Shown here piece by piece: positions 20,676-31,373 of a stretch of DNA of 64,000 bases. Both the position numbers and the translations under genes were made by a program. How positions within the stretch are numbered: the first letter of the stretch is position 1; every line of letters begins with the position of its first letter. The notes below the pieces were generated by a model. It had not been told where the DNA came from. It made no database searches and worked only from the letters and a program-made list of their open reading frames with translations. The DNA comes from Spongospora subterranea f. sp. subterranea (taxonomy: Eukaryota; Endomyxa: Phytomyxea; Phytomyxea; Plasmodiophorida). The stretch covers positions 1-64,000 of the forward strand of contig JAUGWO010000131.1 of the NCBI GenBank assembly GCA_049724395.1, written 5' to 3'.

Positions 20676-21722
20676 ATGTTGCTGAATCTTGTGACTTTTT
20701 TTTTCATGAAGGGTCTACAGCGAACTTACCATTTAACTTTGGTTATGGTTGGACTTCTGGAGTGCGACACCATGGATTCGGTCCATAAAAGTGTCACCAA
20801 GCTCAAAGGTCGCCCTGTAGTTGGATCTGGAGCTGGATTAAACGGGTCGTACTTGATCAACTCATTAGCTGCTAACGATAACGACAAGCCCGAATGGATT
20901 TTCAAGCCCAGAAGTGAGGAAGCTGAAGTTTCAGGTGAAACCTTAAAGTCGGGCGCAATCAAAGGCACTTCTTGCGTCAAGGAAGTTGCTGCTTATTACG
21001 TTGATCATGAAGGGTTTTCGGGCGTTCCAGAAACTCGTGCGATCAACGCCAGCGTGCAACTCGAGGCGTCAAAATATATCATGGATTTTGGCAGTCTGCA
21101 GAGATTTGTGGCCCATGATGGCTCCTGTGAAGAATATGGCTCATCTCTGTTTGAGGTTGACAATATCCACCGCATTGCCCTTCTCGATCTTCGCATCGCC
21201 AATTGCGATCGCCATGAAGGGAATCTGCTGGCCGTTCGCGAAGGCTCAAAGCTGCGAGCGGTCCCCATCGATCATGGATACTGTCTGCCGAATTGGCGAT
21301 ACCTAAGCGATTTGTATTTCTGCTGGAGTTCCTGGCGCCAGGCCAATGTGCCGTTCTCTGAGGCCACCAAGCAATATATTGCAGGACAGAAACCATTTAT
21401 GGATATTGCCAATCTTCTCGATATAGGTGTTGATCACGACAGTGTCATCACCTACCTTGTCTGTTCAATATTCGTCCAGAGCGCCGTCGCCGGTGGCCTG
21501 AGTCTGGCTCAGATCGCCAGGGCCATGCAAAGAACGGCTCAAATTGGGTTGGGAGAGCCATCGCAGTTTGAGCAGTTGATTTCTCAAGCCGCGATCGCTA
21601 CAGGATTTTCCAATTTCCGATTTAGCGGTCGATCCGACTGGAACCTACCTATTGTTGGCCGATTTCTGAAGCATTTTTTCAAAAGTTGCATGCACTTCCT
21701 TTCTCGCCCGTGTCAAAAATAA
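20676..21722 (+). CDS. Type II PI4-kinase-like protein, paralogue 1
   Basis: The PI3/4-kinase catalytic fold is seen as a compact type II-like domain. It has a glycine-rich GRPVVGSGAGLNGSYL, a nucleotide-binding lysine in PEWIFKPRSEE, KGTSCVKEVAAYYVDHEGF, the catalytic loop DLRIANCDRHEGNLL and the metal-binding VPIDHGYCLP (the DFG equivalent). Members phosphorylate phosphatidylinositol at position 4; plant PI4K-gamma-type relatives are partly protein kinases. The first 30 residues are uncertain: ATGs at 20676, 20709 and 20772 are all in frame, and similarity to the second copy begins before 20772. Stop TAA. It is paralogous to the minus-strand gene at 28936-30243. Confidence 0.82.
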   Translation: MLLNLVTFFFMKGLQRTYHLTLVMVGLLECDTMDSVHKSVTKLKGRPVVGSGAGLNGSYLINSLAANDNDKPEWIFKPRSEEAEVSGETLKSGAIKGTSCVKEVAAYYVDHEGFSGVPETRAINASVQLEASKYIMDFGSLQRFVAHDGSCEEYGSSLFEVDNIHRIALLDLRIANCDRHEGNLLAVREGSKLRAVPIDHGYCLPNWRYLSDLYFCWSSWRQANVPFSEATKQYIAGQKPFMDIANLLDIGVDHDSVITYLVCSIFVQSAVAGGLSLAQIARAMQRTAQIGLGEPSQFEQLISQAAIATGFSNFRFSGRSDWNLPIVGRFLKHFFKSCMHFLSRPCQK

Positions 21723-21866
21723 TCAGTGTTATATTTGTTAAATAAATTATACCATGTGTTCTCGAATACCGTTTGCAGTGTTTGTGGCACCGGGTACGGT
21801 TGTGAATATATTGAATGTTGAGCCAATTAGCTGCGTGCGATTTTTTGTGGATAATCATCACGAACG

Positions 21867-22320
21867 ATGAATCATACAGATCGGAAGTTCTATTGGCTGA
21901 GAAAACTTGAATCGAGGCAGAATCGGCGATTTCTCATAAATCGGCGACAACTATCGGAGGTTGTTTCTCCCGATATCATTTCGGGTTTGTGCAGCGAGCT
22001 AATTGCCAAGAGTGTTTCAGGAGATCATGTTCGACCTTTGCGGCTGCGTTAACGCCTTCTTGAGCCAAATCAGCAGAGATCGCATGTTGCGTCTTCTGGA
22101 CAACCTTTCAAGGCACAACCAAATCTCACCCATGTCATCTGTCGAGCTGAACCAGCCCACTGACGACCTCGCCAACGACTCTGCAATACTACTGGTTGTT
22201 CTAATCGCCATACTTTCGTCCATTCTTCTCATGAAACTTCATTACGACAAACTTGGAGCGCAAAACCAGTTCGAAAAACCCGACCGCGACGGGCCTTCTG
22301 GTCCACATATCATCCACTGA
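21867..22320 (+). CDS. Small single-pass membrane protein, unknown
   Basis: The N-terminal frame (MNHTDRKFYWLRKLES and SPDIISGLCSELIAKS) seems to continue in the next frame as VFQEIMFDLCGCVNAF and then the helical ISRDRMLRLLDNLSRH. A clear membrane helix follows, AILLVVLIAILSSILLM, with a basic tail ending GPSGPHIIH. Either one small frame change or two genes are needed; the ATG of the downstream frame is at 22003. It resembles a tail-proximal membrane anchor protein. No family was recognised. Confidence 0.4.
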
Positions 22321-22693
22321 CTTTCCATGGTTTGAACTTTCCAATATTTACTTTATCCACTACTATTTCCAGAATAAACTCTTACTTGGTTCATGGTACA
22401 TGAACTGTCAAAATTTGAATCGATATCTGCAAGCTGGCAACATGTTATTTGGTCATCCTCATTGTGCTTTGTCTACGATATTGCATCACGTGCAGCGCTC
22501 CTAACGACACCAATTTGTTCCCATATTCGAATTGTCGAATATATGACATAGTTGTTTCCCATTTTCATTTGAATTCAAGTTATACATCTCAGCGTACTAG
22601 TGGTTCCGGTTTACAATTGACAATTGATGTGCCCTAGCGGGATTTCACTTTGAAAAAATCGAAAAAAAACAGTTTTCAGTTTATACTCAATCC

Positions 22694-22951
22694 TCAGACG
22701 CGATCGAGACTATACTTGTCAGCGCCATCTTCTTTGAGAACCTCTTGTCGAGCCCACTCTCTTAAGCTAGACTCAGGTTTGAAATACAACCCAATCGATA
22801 GGGTTATCAGGGACGCCGCCATTCCCCATATGTAGATCTGCTCCCAACCTTCCGGTTTAACCACTTCTCCAGCCTGATCATATAAAAATACAGTGCGATC
22901 AGAAACTCTGTTGATCAGACACAGAACTCGTTTGATCAACGCCAAGCACAA
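22694..22951 (-). CDS. Mitochondrial complex I ESSS subunit-like (NDUFB11 type)
   Basis: Accessory subunit of the membrane arm of NADH dehydrogenase. The frame has VVKPEGWEQIYIWG, a membrane helix MAASLITLSIGLYF, then KPESSLREWARQEVLKEDGA. The 'YKP-[DE]-[TS]-S-[IL]-x-x-WA' segment after the helix is typical of the ESSS family in fungi and animals. No in-frame ATG is obvious; the frame is open upstream for about 10 residues and a short first exon carrying the presequence is likely. Stop TGA. Confidence 0.62.
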   Translation of the reverse strand: MCLALIKRVLCLINRVSDRTVFLYDQAGEVVKPEGWEQIYIWGMAASLITLSIGLYFKPESSLREWARQEVLKEDGADKYSLDRV

Positions 22952-23304
22952 TGCCCTACTTGGCGGTTGAACGGCCTCGCGGTTGACGGTTCATGATTAG
23001 GTTTGGTGAATACGTTATCGGACGCCAATGTTCGGCGTCGAGCCGCTAGATGTGGAAGTCGACGACCGAATAGCAGACGCGCCATGGGAATCATTGCCGG
23101 CACGTTTTCCCCCAAACCTACACGTGTATTGACAGCGAGTACAGGTGGCGCAAATGGCGATACGGTGGGGGATACTCCTACAGTGAACAGTCAAATTTGT
23201 CAGGCATAAGTGGCAGCTGGCAAAAATCATAATTCCCAAATCAAAACACGCTCTTTGATACATTATATTACAATCGTTTATGTATATTCTAAATCGTGAT
23301 CTGA

Positions 23305-23788
23305 TTATTGTTCAGCAACAGATACACTATCGGGTTGTTTGCCGAAGATTGAAGCGACTTTATCGTATATTTCTAAAGCTTTTGTAGATTCAGTGCAAGA
23401 TATGGTTTTTTCTGCGCCATCGTCTGAATCGAGATCGGAAAATCAAATCAGTAAAAGAGTGTGATTCAGATTGTGGCCTCCATACTGTAAGTGGCCACGA
23501 TTTCAGGATTGACGGTATCTACGGTTTTAGACCTCTTCCAATCAACATGCGAATTGTGATACTGCAAAACTGGAAGATAATCTTTCATGAACCGTCTATA
23601 AAGCGCATCAGCATGAATTAACTTAAATGGCAAACAAAAACAAACCTTGGTCCGGAACATTTGGGATTATGATTAACCCGGACAGCTATCGAGGCGATCG
23701 AGGGACTTAACTCGACCTTCCATACCTGGAGATAATCCTGCATCTGCGCAAACGACATCTTTTTCAAGGGCATTAACCGCCTCGACAT
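23305..23788 (-). CDS. Mitochondrial L51/S25/CI-B8-domain protein (mL43/mS25/NDUFA2-like)
   Basis: Exon 1 begins MSRRLMPLKKMSFAQMQDYL and ends NHNPKCSGPR. A 49-nt GTTTGT..TAG intron joins it to RFMKDYLPVLQYHNSHVDW, giving the 'GxR-RF-x-x-x-LP-x-L-x-YHN' core of this thioredoxin-like fold. A second intron leads to NDGAEKTIS and the tail SIFGKQPDSVSVAEQ, stop TAA at 23305. Family members are mitochondrial ribosomal proteins or complex I subunit B8; which one is not resolved. An in-frame open region upstream of 23788 makes the start uncertain. Confidence 0.6.
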
Positions 23789-24354
23789 GATCGGGCGAGA
23801 TCGAGGATATTCCTTGACCGTTTCCCAATCAGATAACACTGGCGCCGCACTTTCCTCCTTTATTGTTCCGTATACAGTAAACTGTACGGTACAAGGACTC
23901 TCCATGTGTACTGTAGACCGTGGAAACGACAGAGACCATTGCCTTTTCGAACATGTCATCATTACTACTTCGCCACATTTTCATAAGTTGCTACGTATTG
24001 CATTTTACAATGATGTTGAGCCATTTATGAAACCGGCAAAATACAGGACGCACGGTATTATTCCACGGCGTAAATTACGGAAATCGAAACCGAGTGGTAA
24101 CAACTTTGTCGTCATATGATGTTGACCAGCATCCTCTGGCAATTTATATTCCAACACACGACGGTTATTCTGTTTTATCTGATCCTATTTCCAATTACGT
24201 TTTTCGTCACTTAATCAGTAATTGCAGGCAACATTTCATGGAGATCTGCACCAATACTTCAATTGTTTACAATTTAGATTCTGTGCAGGTCTCTTGCCTG
24301 CAATGAATAAATAGATAACGAATGAATTTTTCGGAAACTGAATGAAAGTTATTT

Positions 24355-24742
24355 TCAGGATTGACAAACAAATATATCGTTGGAATATAAACTGTAAAGT
24401 GTAGCAGTACGAAAAATGCGACATGTTTCGGGAAAGTGTCGACGGGTTCCCGCCCAGCAAAATTCCTCGCCGATTACGGTAAGGTCTTCGCTGAGAACGA
24501 GCTGAGGTCGAAGCGCATCAACCATTTTGTTGGCTATGTCTTCTGCGACTATCATTTCACAAGGAGAATTGTGCACGAAGAAGAAACCTCCAGAGCATCT
24601 TGCGTAACCGCTTGCAGTATGCGGGTGAATGTACTTGAGTAAAGAGTTTTCCCACGCCACCGCTTTCAGGTTGGCGATACTGCATGAGGGAACCGGGCAG
24701 AAATCCGATCCATATCGCGATTCGAAAAGGTCTGAAATTCAA
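24355..24742 (-). CDS. Unknown protein or exon group
   Basis: Two overlapping minus-strand frames contain FRIAIWIGFLPGSLMQYRQP and then LLKYIHPHTASGYARC, GGFFFVHNSPCEMIVAED and LVLSEDLTVIGEEFCWAG. They look like parts of one spliced product. No family was recognised. It may be the 3' part of the gene described at 24822-25864. Confidence 0.3.
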
Positions 24743-24821
24743 TTAAAGCAACACATCCATCACAAACAGTGTGCTCTACAGAGCCTATTATTCTTTGGAT
24801 GCGCCTCCTTGAAATTAATAT

Positions 24822-25864
24822 CTATTCAGTTTTCACCTCCTGAGTCGGAACGCCCCAATTGATAAATGCACAGTAATACCCTGACGTCATGGCGACATTG
24901 GCATTAGGAGAGTGGGCGTCTGTAAGATATCCTTCTATACCTGTCTGCAGGGATGACACGTTTTCATCCAATAGTTGCTTCTGAAAAGGCGTCATTAAGA
25001 TGATGTGTTCCGTCGTCCGCTTCCATGCTCGTGCTGACAATAAATTTCACTCCTCTGTCATCTCATATATGACTGCGTTAGGCTCGAGGACGTACAGGGT
25101 ATATCCTTGAACGGAAAGTTGTCCAGGAGTCCATGATGAAGGAGCTCGTTTCAGTAGCGGTTTAAAATCCTCATTAGAGTGAGATTGCGGGTCCCGTCAT
25201 GGATTTCAATTCTTTGAACGGTATCTGCGATAGCATCAAAGTAAGCAGTCGAAGGTGGGTCCGAAGCCTTGCGATATATTTTGCGCCGAGGCCAACAACT
25301 TTGAGATCGGGAATTGGACGAAAGCAAATTATGGAAGCGGGTGTTGCTGATTGTAGAGTTTAGAGAACTCTTGAAATACGTTGCTTTCTGGAAGATGTGT
25401 TTACGTGCTTTGAAATTCGTTGGCTTTTGAACTTGAGGGAATCTGCGTTTGGTGCTTTTCGAGCTCTTTGGTTTGGGCGGACAGGATGAGCTTGTTTTAA
25501 TGCGCGCCTAGACCTTTTCTTGAAGAACGGCTGTGTTGCTTCCGTAAGATGAGATGGTCTGAGCGATATCTTTTTTCGTTGATTGTACGATGGATTGATC
25601 TTGATCTCGTTACAGTTCTGCTTTCTGATGCCGTTCGTCTTTTTTCAGTTTGTCTTTGAATTGTTTATCAGCATATACTGAATCAAAATATTTTCTGAGA
25701 GAGGATCCAAGGAGCGGTTTAGCGTGTTCTGATGAATTGGGGAGCAGCCAGACATTAGTTTGTTCCAAAAGTAAAATTGTCTTCAGGACCTTGTTTACAT
25801 TGACTGCTTGATTGGTATAGTTCTTCAGAGTGTTCTTGACAGCTTGGTCGAGATAGGATAACAA
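24822..25864 (-). CDS. Unknown spliced gene with Lys/Arg/Ser-rich middle
   Basis: The series starts MLSYLDQAVKNTLKNYTNQA (25864) and contains LLEQTNVWLLPNSSEHAKP. After a stop-containing stretch that ends in a TAG acceptor near 25500, the same frame gives a basic, serine-rich region (KTSSSCPPKPKSSKSTKRRF) leading to STAYFDAIADTVQRIEIHDG. Further exons give LSVQGYTLYVLEPNAVIYEM, AWKRTTEHIILMTPFQKQLL and ANVAMTSGYYCAFINWG. Exact junctions are unresolved and one frame change near 25180 is likely. No family was recognised. Confidence 0.35.
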
Positions 25865-25980
25865 TAATGAAAGTATCCCTGTTCGAGCTGCACCTCTTAT
25901 CTCGCAGTTCTGCTGTAGAGGTCAACTTTGAAGAGATTGCTGAGTTGGTGTTTGACTGACTAAGGCAGAAAACAGTACTA

Positions 25981-26281
25981 CATATCTTCTGTTATGCGGC
26001 CCCTGCATCGATCGGTGAATCCTGTAGGGATGAGTTTAGGGTTTTAAGGAGCTTATTGGCTTTATTATGAATGGCAATGCTGAGTTCAGCGTTCGTAGAT
26101 CATGAGCCTTTGGCGGCCTCTGCAGTCGAGTTTTGGTTGTCCGCCAAAGGCTCATTTTATGATCTACGAACGCTGAGCTCAGCATTGTCATTCATAATAA
26201 AGCCAATAAGCTCCTAAAAACCCTAAACTCATCCCTACAGGATTCACCGACCGATGCAGGGGCCGCATATCAGAAGATATG
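25981..26281. repeat. Large hairpin: 136/141-nt inverted repeat, 24-nt loop
   Basis: Arms 25981-26116 and 26141-26281 pair almost throughout, with a few mismatches and a small insertion near the tip. The arms contain GAGTTTAGGGTTTTAAGGAG, sharing GAGTTTAGGGTTT with the inverted repeat at 7981-8208. A transcript would give a microRNA-precursor-like or double-stranded hairpin. Confidence 0.92.
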
Positions 26282-26562
26282 TCAGGGCTCCTGCCATGGC
26301 TAACACATAAACCTAGTACTGTTTTCAACGTACCGGTTTCTTTCGAAATATCATAATCCTAACCCTAAAATTCCGCATAACAGAACTCCTTCCGTCTCAC
26401 CCTCTTCCCTCTTTCTTCCTTCCTTCTCGCTCTTCTCTCTGCTTTTCTTCCGTCCTTCTAACTCTTCTATCCGCGCTTCCTCGACATTCCTCCCCTCACT
26501 ACAGTATATAGCCATAACAGTATATATGTTAGAGCTCCTGCCATAGGTGACATATAAACCTA
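26282..26562. other. Low-complexity region between palindrome and mariner relic
   Basis: A polypyrimidine tract (CCTCTTCCCTCTTTCTTCC and following) covers about 26398-26470. A GCTCCTGCCATGG...ACATAAACCTA segment at about 26288 is repeated in diverged form at about 26527. The long minus-strand open frame here is a product of the skewed composition. Confidence 0.5.
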
Positions 26563-27400
26563 TTACTTCCTCCGTCCCATAAACAACAGGTTTCGAAACG
26601 AATTTATTGGTTGAACGCAGCCAGTCACAGCGAGTCAAATAAATGACAGTGTAGTCTGAGTGACAAGTGTCTTCAGGGCGAGACAACGATTGAGGAAGTT
26701 CGGGTCTTCCCAACAACGACGCTTTTCCCAAATACGGGACTGCATATTTGTTGCTTCCTTGACCCTTTCATGATTTCGACATACATCCTTCTAGAGTTAG
26801 GAACACATTATTCAGGGCAACAGGCGCCAAATCATGAAACGCTTTCTCTGTAGCCAGGATAAGTTCGTCGATATTGCTTTGTGCTAGCTGAGATGCTGTA
26901 GACTTTGTATGGATCGGAAAAATCTCAAGCCGAGCACATTCAGATCGGGACTATTTTGCTGGTTGTTGACACAGCTGGATTAGGCAATCCTGGCCCTTTA
27001 ATGCTTGCGTAATAATCGGGGTCATTGGCGTCTGGGTGTGGCCTCTTCTGCAGGGACATTTAGCGTTCCGATCAGCGCCAGCTCAACGATTGAAATCTTT
27101 TGAGCTACTTGTTCTGATTCAATTGAGAGAAAAGTAGTTATCGCCATAAATGCTTTGCCAGCAGTTAATGGTTCTCACCCAACGGTGATGCCGTTGATTG
27201 TCGCAAAACGCATTATGACGTTATATCGCGGTGGCAGTTAAGTTTGTCAAAGATCTTTGTATCTGTAAAGAATATCGAGGCACGAAAGATGGTTTTGCAC
27301 TGTGTGTCTGTGCGCGAAAGCCTTCTTTCCCAACAACCTGCACCGAGTATTGCCCTACCAAGGATATTTCCGAGTCATTCCAAGAGTTTTTATTACCTGA
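26563..27400 (-). mobile_element. Decayed Tc1/mariner-type DNA transposon
   Basis: The minus strand has NSPDLNVLGLRFFRSIQSLQ at about 26890-26955, the 'SPDLN..DLGFF..IQSLQ' block of mariner-like transposases. NIDELILATEKAFHDL, VFLTLEGCM and GSNKYAVP follow, matching the transposase C-terminus ('vFltLq-cM...GxNxY-xPH'). An upstream weak block (GQDCLIQLCQQP) precedes PDLN. Frames change several times, and the N-terminal DNA-binding half and the first catalytic Asp region are not recognisable, so the element is dead. At the left edge TACTTCCTCCGTCCCATAA resembles the 'CTCCCTCCGTCCC' terminal repeat of plant and protist mariners and Stowaway MITEs. The right end was not found. Confidence 0.72.
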
Positions 27401-27559
27401 TTAGGGAAATGAAATAGTTGGCATGAGACCCTTAGAAAGACAGTTTCAACACATTATCGTGCCGATGACCCGCCTTATAGTCGAGTGATGGTGAAGATCA
27501 GATCCGTCTAGAGTCCCTTGCCTTTTACATAAAAACGTTTTCTTGATGGGTTTATAGCA

Positions 27560-28395
27560 CTACTGTCCGCAACCTGTAGTTGTCTGGTTTCCATGATCGC
27601 CAATGTGGTTGTGCTGGCCCATCAGCAACGACAGACACCGTTTGAGGATCGGTCGAGGAGACTTCTCATTGGAGATTAGACAATTGATGATTGAAACGGC
27701 TTCATCACGGTTGGCGGTAGACCCGGCTTTGACGATGTGCGCTATCGCCTTAGGGTTGCATTGTTTGGCCGCCAGCATCAACGCCGATTCTCCATCGTCC
27801 GTTACTGCGTTTGGATCACATCCTTCATCACATAGTATTTTGACAATATCGTCATTGTTGCACATTACTGCATAGTGTAATGGCGTTCTCCCATTCGAAT
27901 CCTCAGCGTATATCGATGCCGGAACCATCTATGAAAATGCCAATGACAACCAGATTTTTTTTTACATAAATCGTTTCTACTTGTTTGTTCGAAAACACAA
28001 CGAGACGAATTAAATTAAGACACATTACCTTAATCAAACTTTGAACTGATCGTGGATGATTTCCTTCGGCTGCTAATATATGGAGAGCGTGAGCTCCATT
28101 GTGAATAGGTGGTGTTTGTCCTAGAACCTAAATCAAATCAGCAGACCATCGTGGGCAACGTTCAATTTGACGATGCACTTGAGGAATAATGGAAACCGAA
28201 CGGCAATTCGGGCACCCTTCCCCGTTATATTGGTTTATCCACATGGTTAATGCCGATGCGCTCATTGACGTTCGGCAACACCAGCTCACGAATAAATCAT
28301 TGGCTTGAATCAACGACGACGACGACTGCAAAGTGATAGGACACTCATCATTATCTATGATCGTCTCACATTTTGTGGTAAAACCGGATTTCTAC
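27560..28395 (-). CDS. Ankyrin-repeat protein with a RING-like segment
   Basis: The 3' exon has clear ankyrin repeats: NGRTPLHYAVMCNNDDIVKI and DGESALMLAAKQCNPKAIA, preceded by GAHALHILAAEGNHPRS across a short intron near 27930-28050. The upstream exon (about 28395-28128) reads DECPITLQ, CCRTSMSASALTMW and GCPNCRS, a pattern like a degenerate RING or U-box (CPI..C-C..W..CPxC), suggesting an E3 ubiquitin ligase. The junction to sequence further upstream, where the frame SCDQVSDTEPQHDYDILIND is seen, is not resolved. Ankyrin part is confident; RING part is tentative. Stop TAG follows GNQTTTGCGQ. Confidence 0.55.
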
Positions 28396-28935
28396 GCGAT
28401 CATTGATAAGGATATCATAATCATGTTGGGGTTCGGTGTCGCTAACCTGATCACAACTCGTCGTATCCGGATCGCTGGGTCGACTATCACGGCAGCAATT
28501 CTGCCCCATCCTCGCGATGCGATGCGGATTTTAAGTAGCGAGCCAGGTTTCTATCCTCCGATCATAAACGGATATTGGCAGTTGCCCAACGGCCAACTTC
28601 TCCGATTGCGGCTCCGCCGAATTGTTCAGGACAGCTGATATTACATATGCGGGCTAATGGGCCACACAATCTATTGTCAACCGCCTTAAATGTCACCAAA
28701 CTGCTCCGCCCTTCAAATATGATCTTGATTTCACAGAATCTGTCTTCCTTACTTTTATATATTCAGTTCGATGATGCCATTTGAGCCCTCGTTGAAAAAT
28801 GTGGTTATTTTGAGGGGGAATAGCTGGTAGTGAGATATTCTTCGTACCACAGACCGATTGGACCAAGGGATAATAAAAAATGGGGCACAACAGCCAAAGG
28901 CGAATGGCATAGGAAATAATTTATATATTATTAAG

Positions 28936-30243
28936 TTATTTAACAGATTTAAAGTCTTGAAGTAGATCGAGAGCTGTGTAGAGAAAGTGTTGAAAAAAAT
29001 TGGCGACAATGGGAAGTCTCCAGTCAGATAGATATTGTAAGGACATGCCGTTGAATCCAGTACGATGTGCAGCGTCGTAAACAAGACTTTCGAATGGTGA
29101 CGGCTGCGAGGCTTTTTCGTTGAAATCGCGTTGCATGAGCTCCGCTATTTGCCTGAGGTTTAATCCGGCCAACACGCAGCGTTGCACGAACAACGAGCAT
29201 AATACGTAAGTAATCACATTATCATGGCCGACTCCAATTGATAGTAACCTAGGAACATCCAAAAGAGGATCCAAGGATAGTATATATTGCTTTGACCTTT
29301 CAGAAAACGGCAAGCTCGCCTGACGCCAAGAACTCCAGCAAAAATACAAATCGTTAAGATTACGCCACGTAGGTAAACAATATCCATGATCGATTGGAAC
29401 AAGTTGAAGCTTGCCATTCTCACGAACCACTAGCAGATTGCCTTCGTGGCGATCACAGTTACCGATTCGAAGATCCAGGAGACCAATCTGGTGGACATGC
29501 TCGACATCGAATAATGAAGAGCCATATTCTTCACATGAGCCTTCGGATTCAATGTACTTCTGAAGACTGCCAAAATCGGTAAAAGTCGATGCTTCCAATT
29601 GTACATTAGCAGTGATCGCTGTCGTTTCAGGAACACCAGCAAATCCCATATGATCAACAACGTACGCAGCAACTTCCTTGATGCAAGATGTCCCTTTCGT
29701 TGCACCGGATTTCAGTACTTCACCCGATTTTTCAGCTTCTTGACTCCTTGGCTTGTATACCCATTCAGGCCTATCATCTTCTTTCGCGGTGATGGCGTTC
29801 AAAAAGTATGAACCGCTTAAACCAGCTTCTGAACCAACAATTGGCCTTCCCTTGAAAGTTGGATTGGGAGATGTTGATACTGATTTAGGACTTTCTGGTT
29901 GAAGAGTAACACATAAGAAGTGACAAGTTTGATCGACGGTGGACACGATAAGAACAATCACGCTCATCTTGGATTGTGGATCATGAAAGGCGTCTGGTAA
30001 AGTATTAGGTACATGTACCTGTTTCAGAGGATAATCGAATGGGACACAAGCTAAAGGCTCCGTCTTGAAAAAGTATAAGCCCGAACGTGCGAGCACTAAG
30101 GCGGGCCTGATCAGGAGTCGGAGATGTGGACAAAAAAATCGTTGATCAAGCGCTGACAGACGCCAATCAATGAGCCCGAATACGTAGTGATAGAGGGGAT
30201 GACGAGACGACAGAACAGCACAATGGATATGAGCACTGATCAC
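28936..30243 (-). CDS. Type II PI4-kinase-like protein, paralogue 2
   Basis: 435-residue frame with the same domain as the gene at 20676-21722: GRPIVGSEAGLSGSYFL, PEWVYKPRSQEAEKSG, KGTSCIKEVAAYVVDHMGF, catalytic DLRIGNCDRHEGNLL and VPIDHGYCLP, then LYFCWSSWRQA. By eye well over half of the catalytic domain is identical to paralogue 1, and the genes are on opposite strands about 7 kb apart. It has a longer N-terminus (about 140 residues with CHFLCVTLQPES); some of this may be leader, as ATGs are frequent. Stop TAA at 28936. Catalytic residues are intact. The substrate may be phosphatidylinositol or, as for some plant gamma-type members, protein. Confidence 0.82.
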   Translation of the reverse strand: MISAHIHCAVLSSRHPLYHYVFGLIDWRLSALDQRFFCPHLRLLIRPALVLARSGLYFFKTEPLACVPFDYPLKQVHVPNTLPDAFHDPQSKMSVIVLIVSTVDQTCHFLCVTLQPESPKSVSTSPNPTFKGRPIVGSEAGLSGSYFLNAITAKEDDRPEWVYKPRSQEAEKSGEVLKSGATKGTSCIKEVAAYVVDHMGFAGVPETTAITANVQLEASTFTDFGSLQKYIESEGSCEEYGSSLFDVEHVHQIGLLDLRIGNCDRHEGNLLVVRENGKLQLVPIDHGYCLPTWRNLNDLYFCWSSWRQASLPFSERSKQYILSLDPLLDVPRLLSIGVGHDNVITYVLCSLFVQRCVLAGLNLRQIAELMQRDFNEKASQPSPFESLVYDAAHRTGFNGMSLQYLSDWRLPIVANFFQHFLYTALDLLQDFKSVK

Positions 30244-31373
30244 AGTGGATATACCAATGGGCTACAATAGGTACTCTTCGATCCAGGTCTCACTCAAGGA
30301 ATATTCCGCCAAAGGACAGGAAGGCGCATGTCACGGAGAATCTGTTTTCGGAACAGTTGGGTAACCCTACACAGTGTGGACGAGGGGGTCTTCCAGTGGT
30401 ACACCTGAGATTACATTACCTTAAGTACACTTACAGTACTGTATCTATAGCATAGGTGTAGTGATATTCGCCAGAGCAGTGCAATTCGATACACAATCGG
30501 TGCCGGATTCCGCGAGGTACACTGTAGGTGTAAACTAGTTCCTTGAGTGCAATGACCATTTGACGTATGCGTGATTTCTAAAACAAATTTTGGCAATTCC
30601 TGGACCAGGTTGTGTGTCTATAGCAATTCTTTGTTAGATTCGTTTTAAGTGGGCATTATCGGTAAGAAACCCAGGCGACACCAAATATCAAGTAGAAAAT
30701 ATATCGCCAAGTGAATCGGATATTGCTGCCCTACTAGATATTTAAACCAATATCGCTTTCATATATTTTTTTATCAAAGTCTGAACCCTTCGGAGGTTGC
30801 CGAATGTAGAGACCTTCAAAACTAATCATTATAAATGAGAAGAGGGTAGCAGTTCCGTTTGCTTGAGGTAGTGGTCGGCCATCAACGCGGGTCTTCTGAA
30901 CTATGCGAGACTAAAGAGTTGATCAATTTGAGAAGAGAGTTTATTCAGCGGATGATTGTCAGGTTGCCCCCCCCCCATTGTTGATCCAGCAATTGGTCAC
31001 TGTAAGACAGTGGCTGGAAAGTCCGGGCGGACAGTCCTCCCAGTCGCCAAGCTCCGCCGAGCGACATCATCACTGTCATGCCCGCAGCTCGACGACTCAA
31101 CGGTAATTTCAACATATAATCCAAGAAAAATAGCGAGAAAATCAAGCACTGTTATCCATCTGAAACCAATTGATACCCTCTAGTCTCGAGCTGCCATCAA
31201 ACCATAAATATGTCTCCGTAACCGCTCTTAAACCTTCTGTACTAAGCGTGCGCAAATGAAAACTGCCACATTCTGTTTTTGGCGAGAATTTCTTAAATAT
31301 ATTTACACTGCTTCAGCTGCATTTATGTCCAGCTGAAGAGCGCCAAACGAAATGAAAAATACATCCAGCAGAA
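30244..31373. other. Intergenic region with poly-C run
   Basis: About 1.1 kb without a supported gene. A run of ten C residues lies at 30967-30976. GGAAAGTCCGGGC at 31016-31028 matches the bacterial RNase P RNA core but lacks a partner (see rejected). Confidence 0.5.

Noticed and set aside
26351-26731. 126-residue minus-strand open frame rich in Glu/Arg/Lys
   Set aside because: It arises from a polypyrimidine tract and overlaps the mariner 3' end.
31016-31028. GGAAAGTCCGGGC, identical to the conserved core of bacterial RNase P RNA
   Set aside because: No matching partner strand (CCCGGCTTA-like) or ACAGAA element occurs within the next 400 nt, and eukaryotic nuclear RNase P RNAs use a different core. 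Treated as chance.
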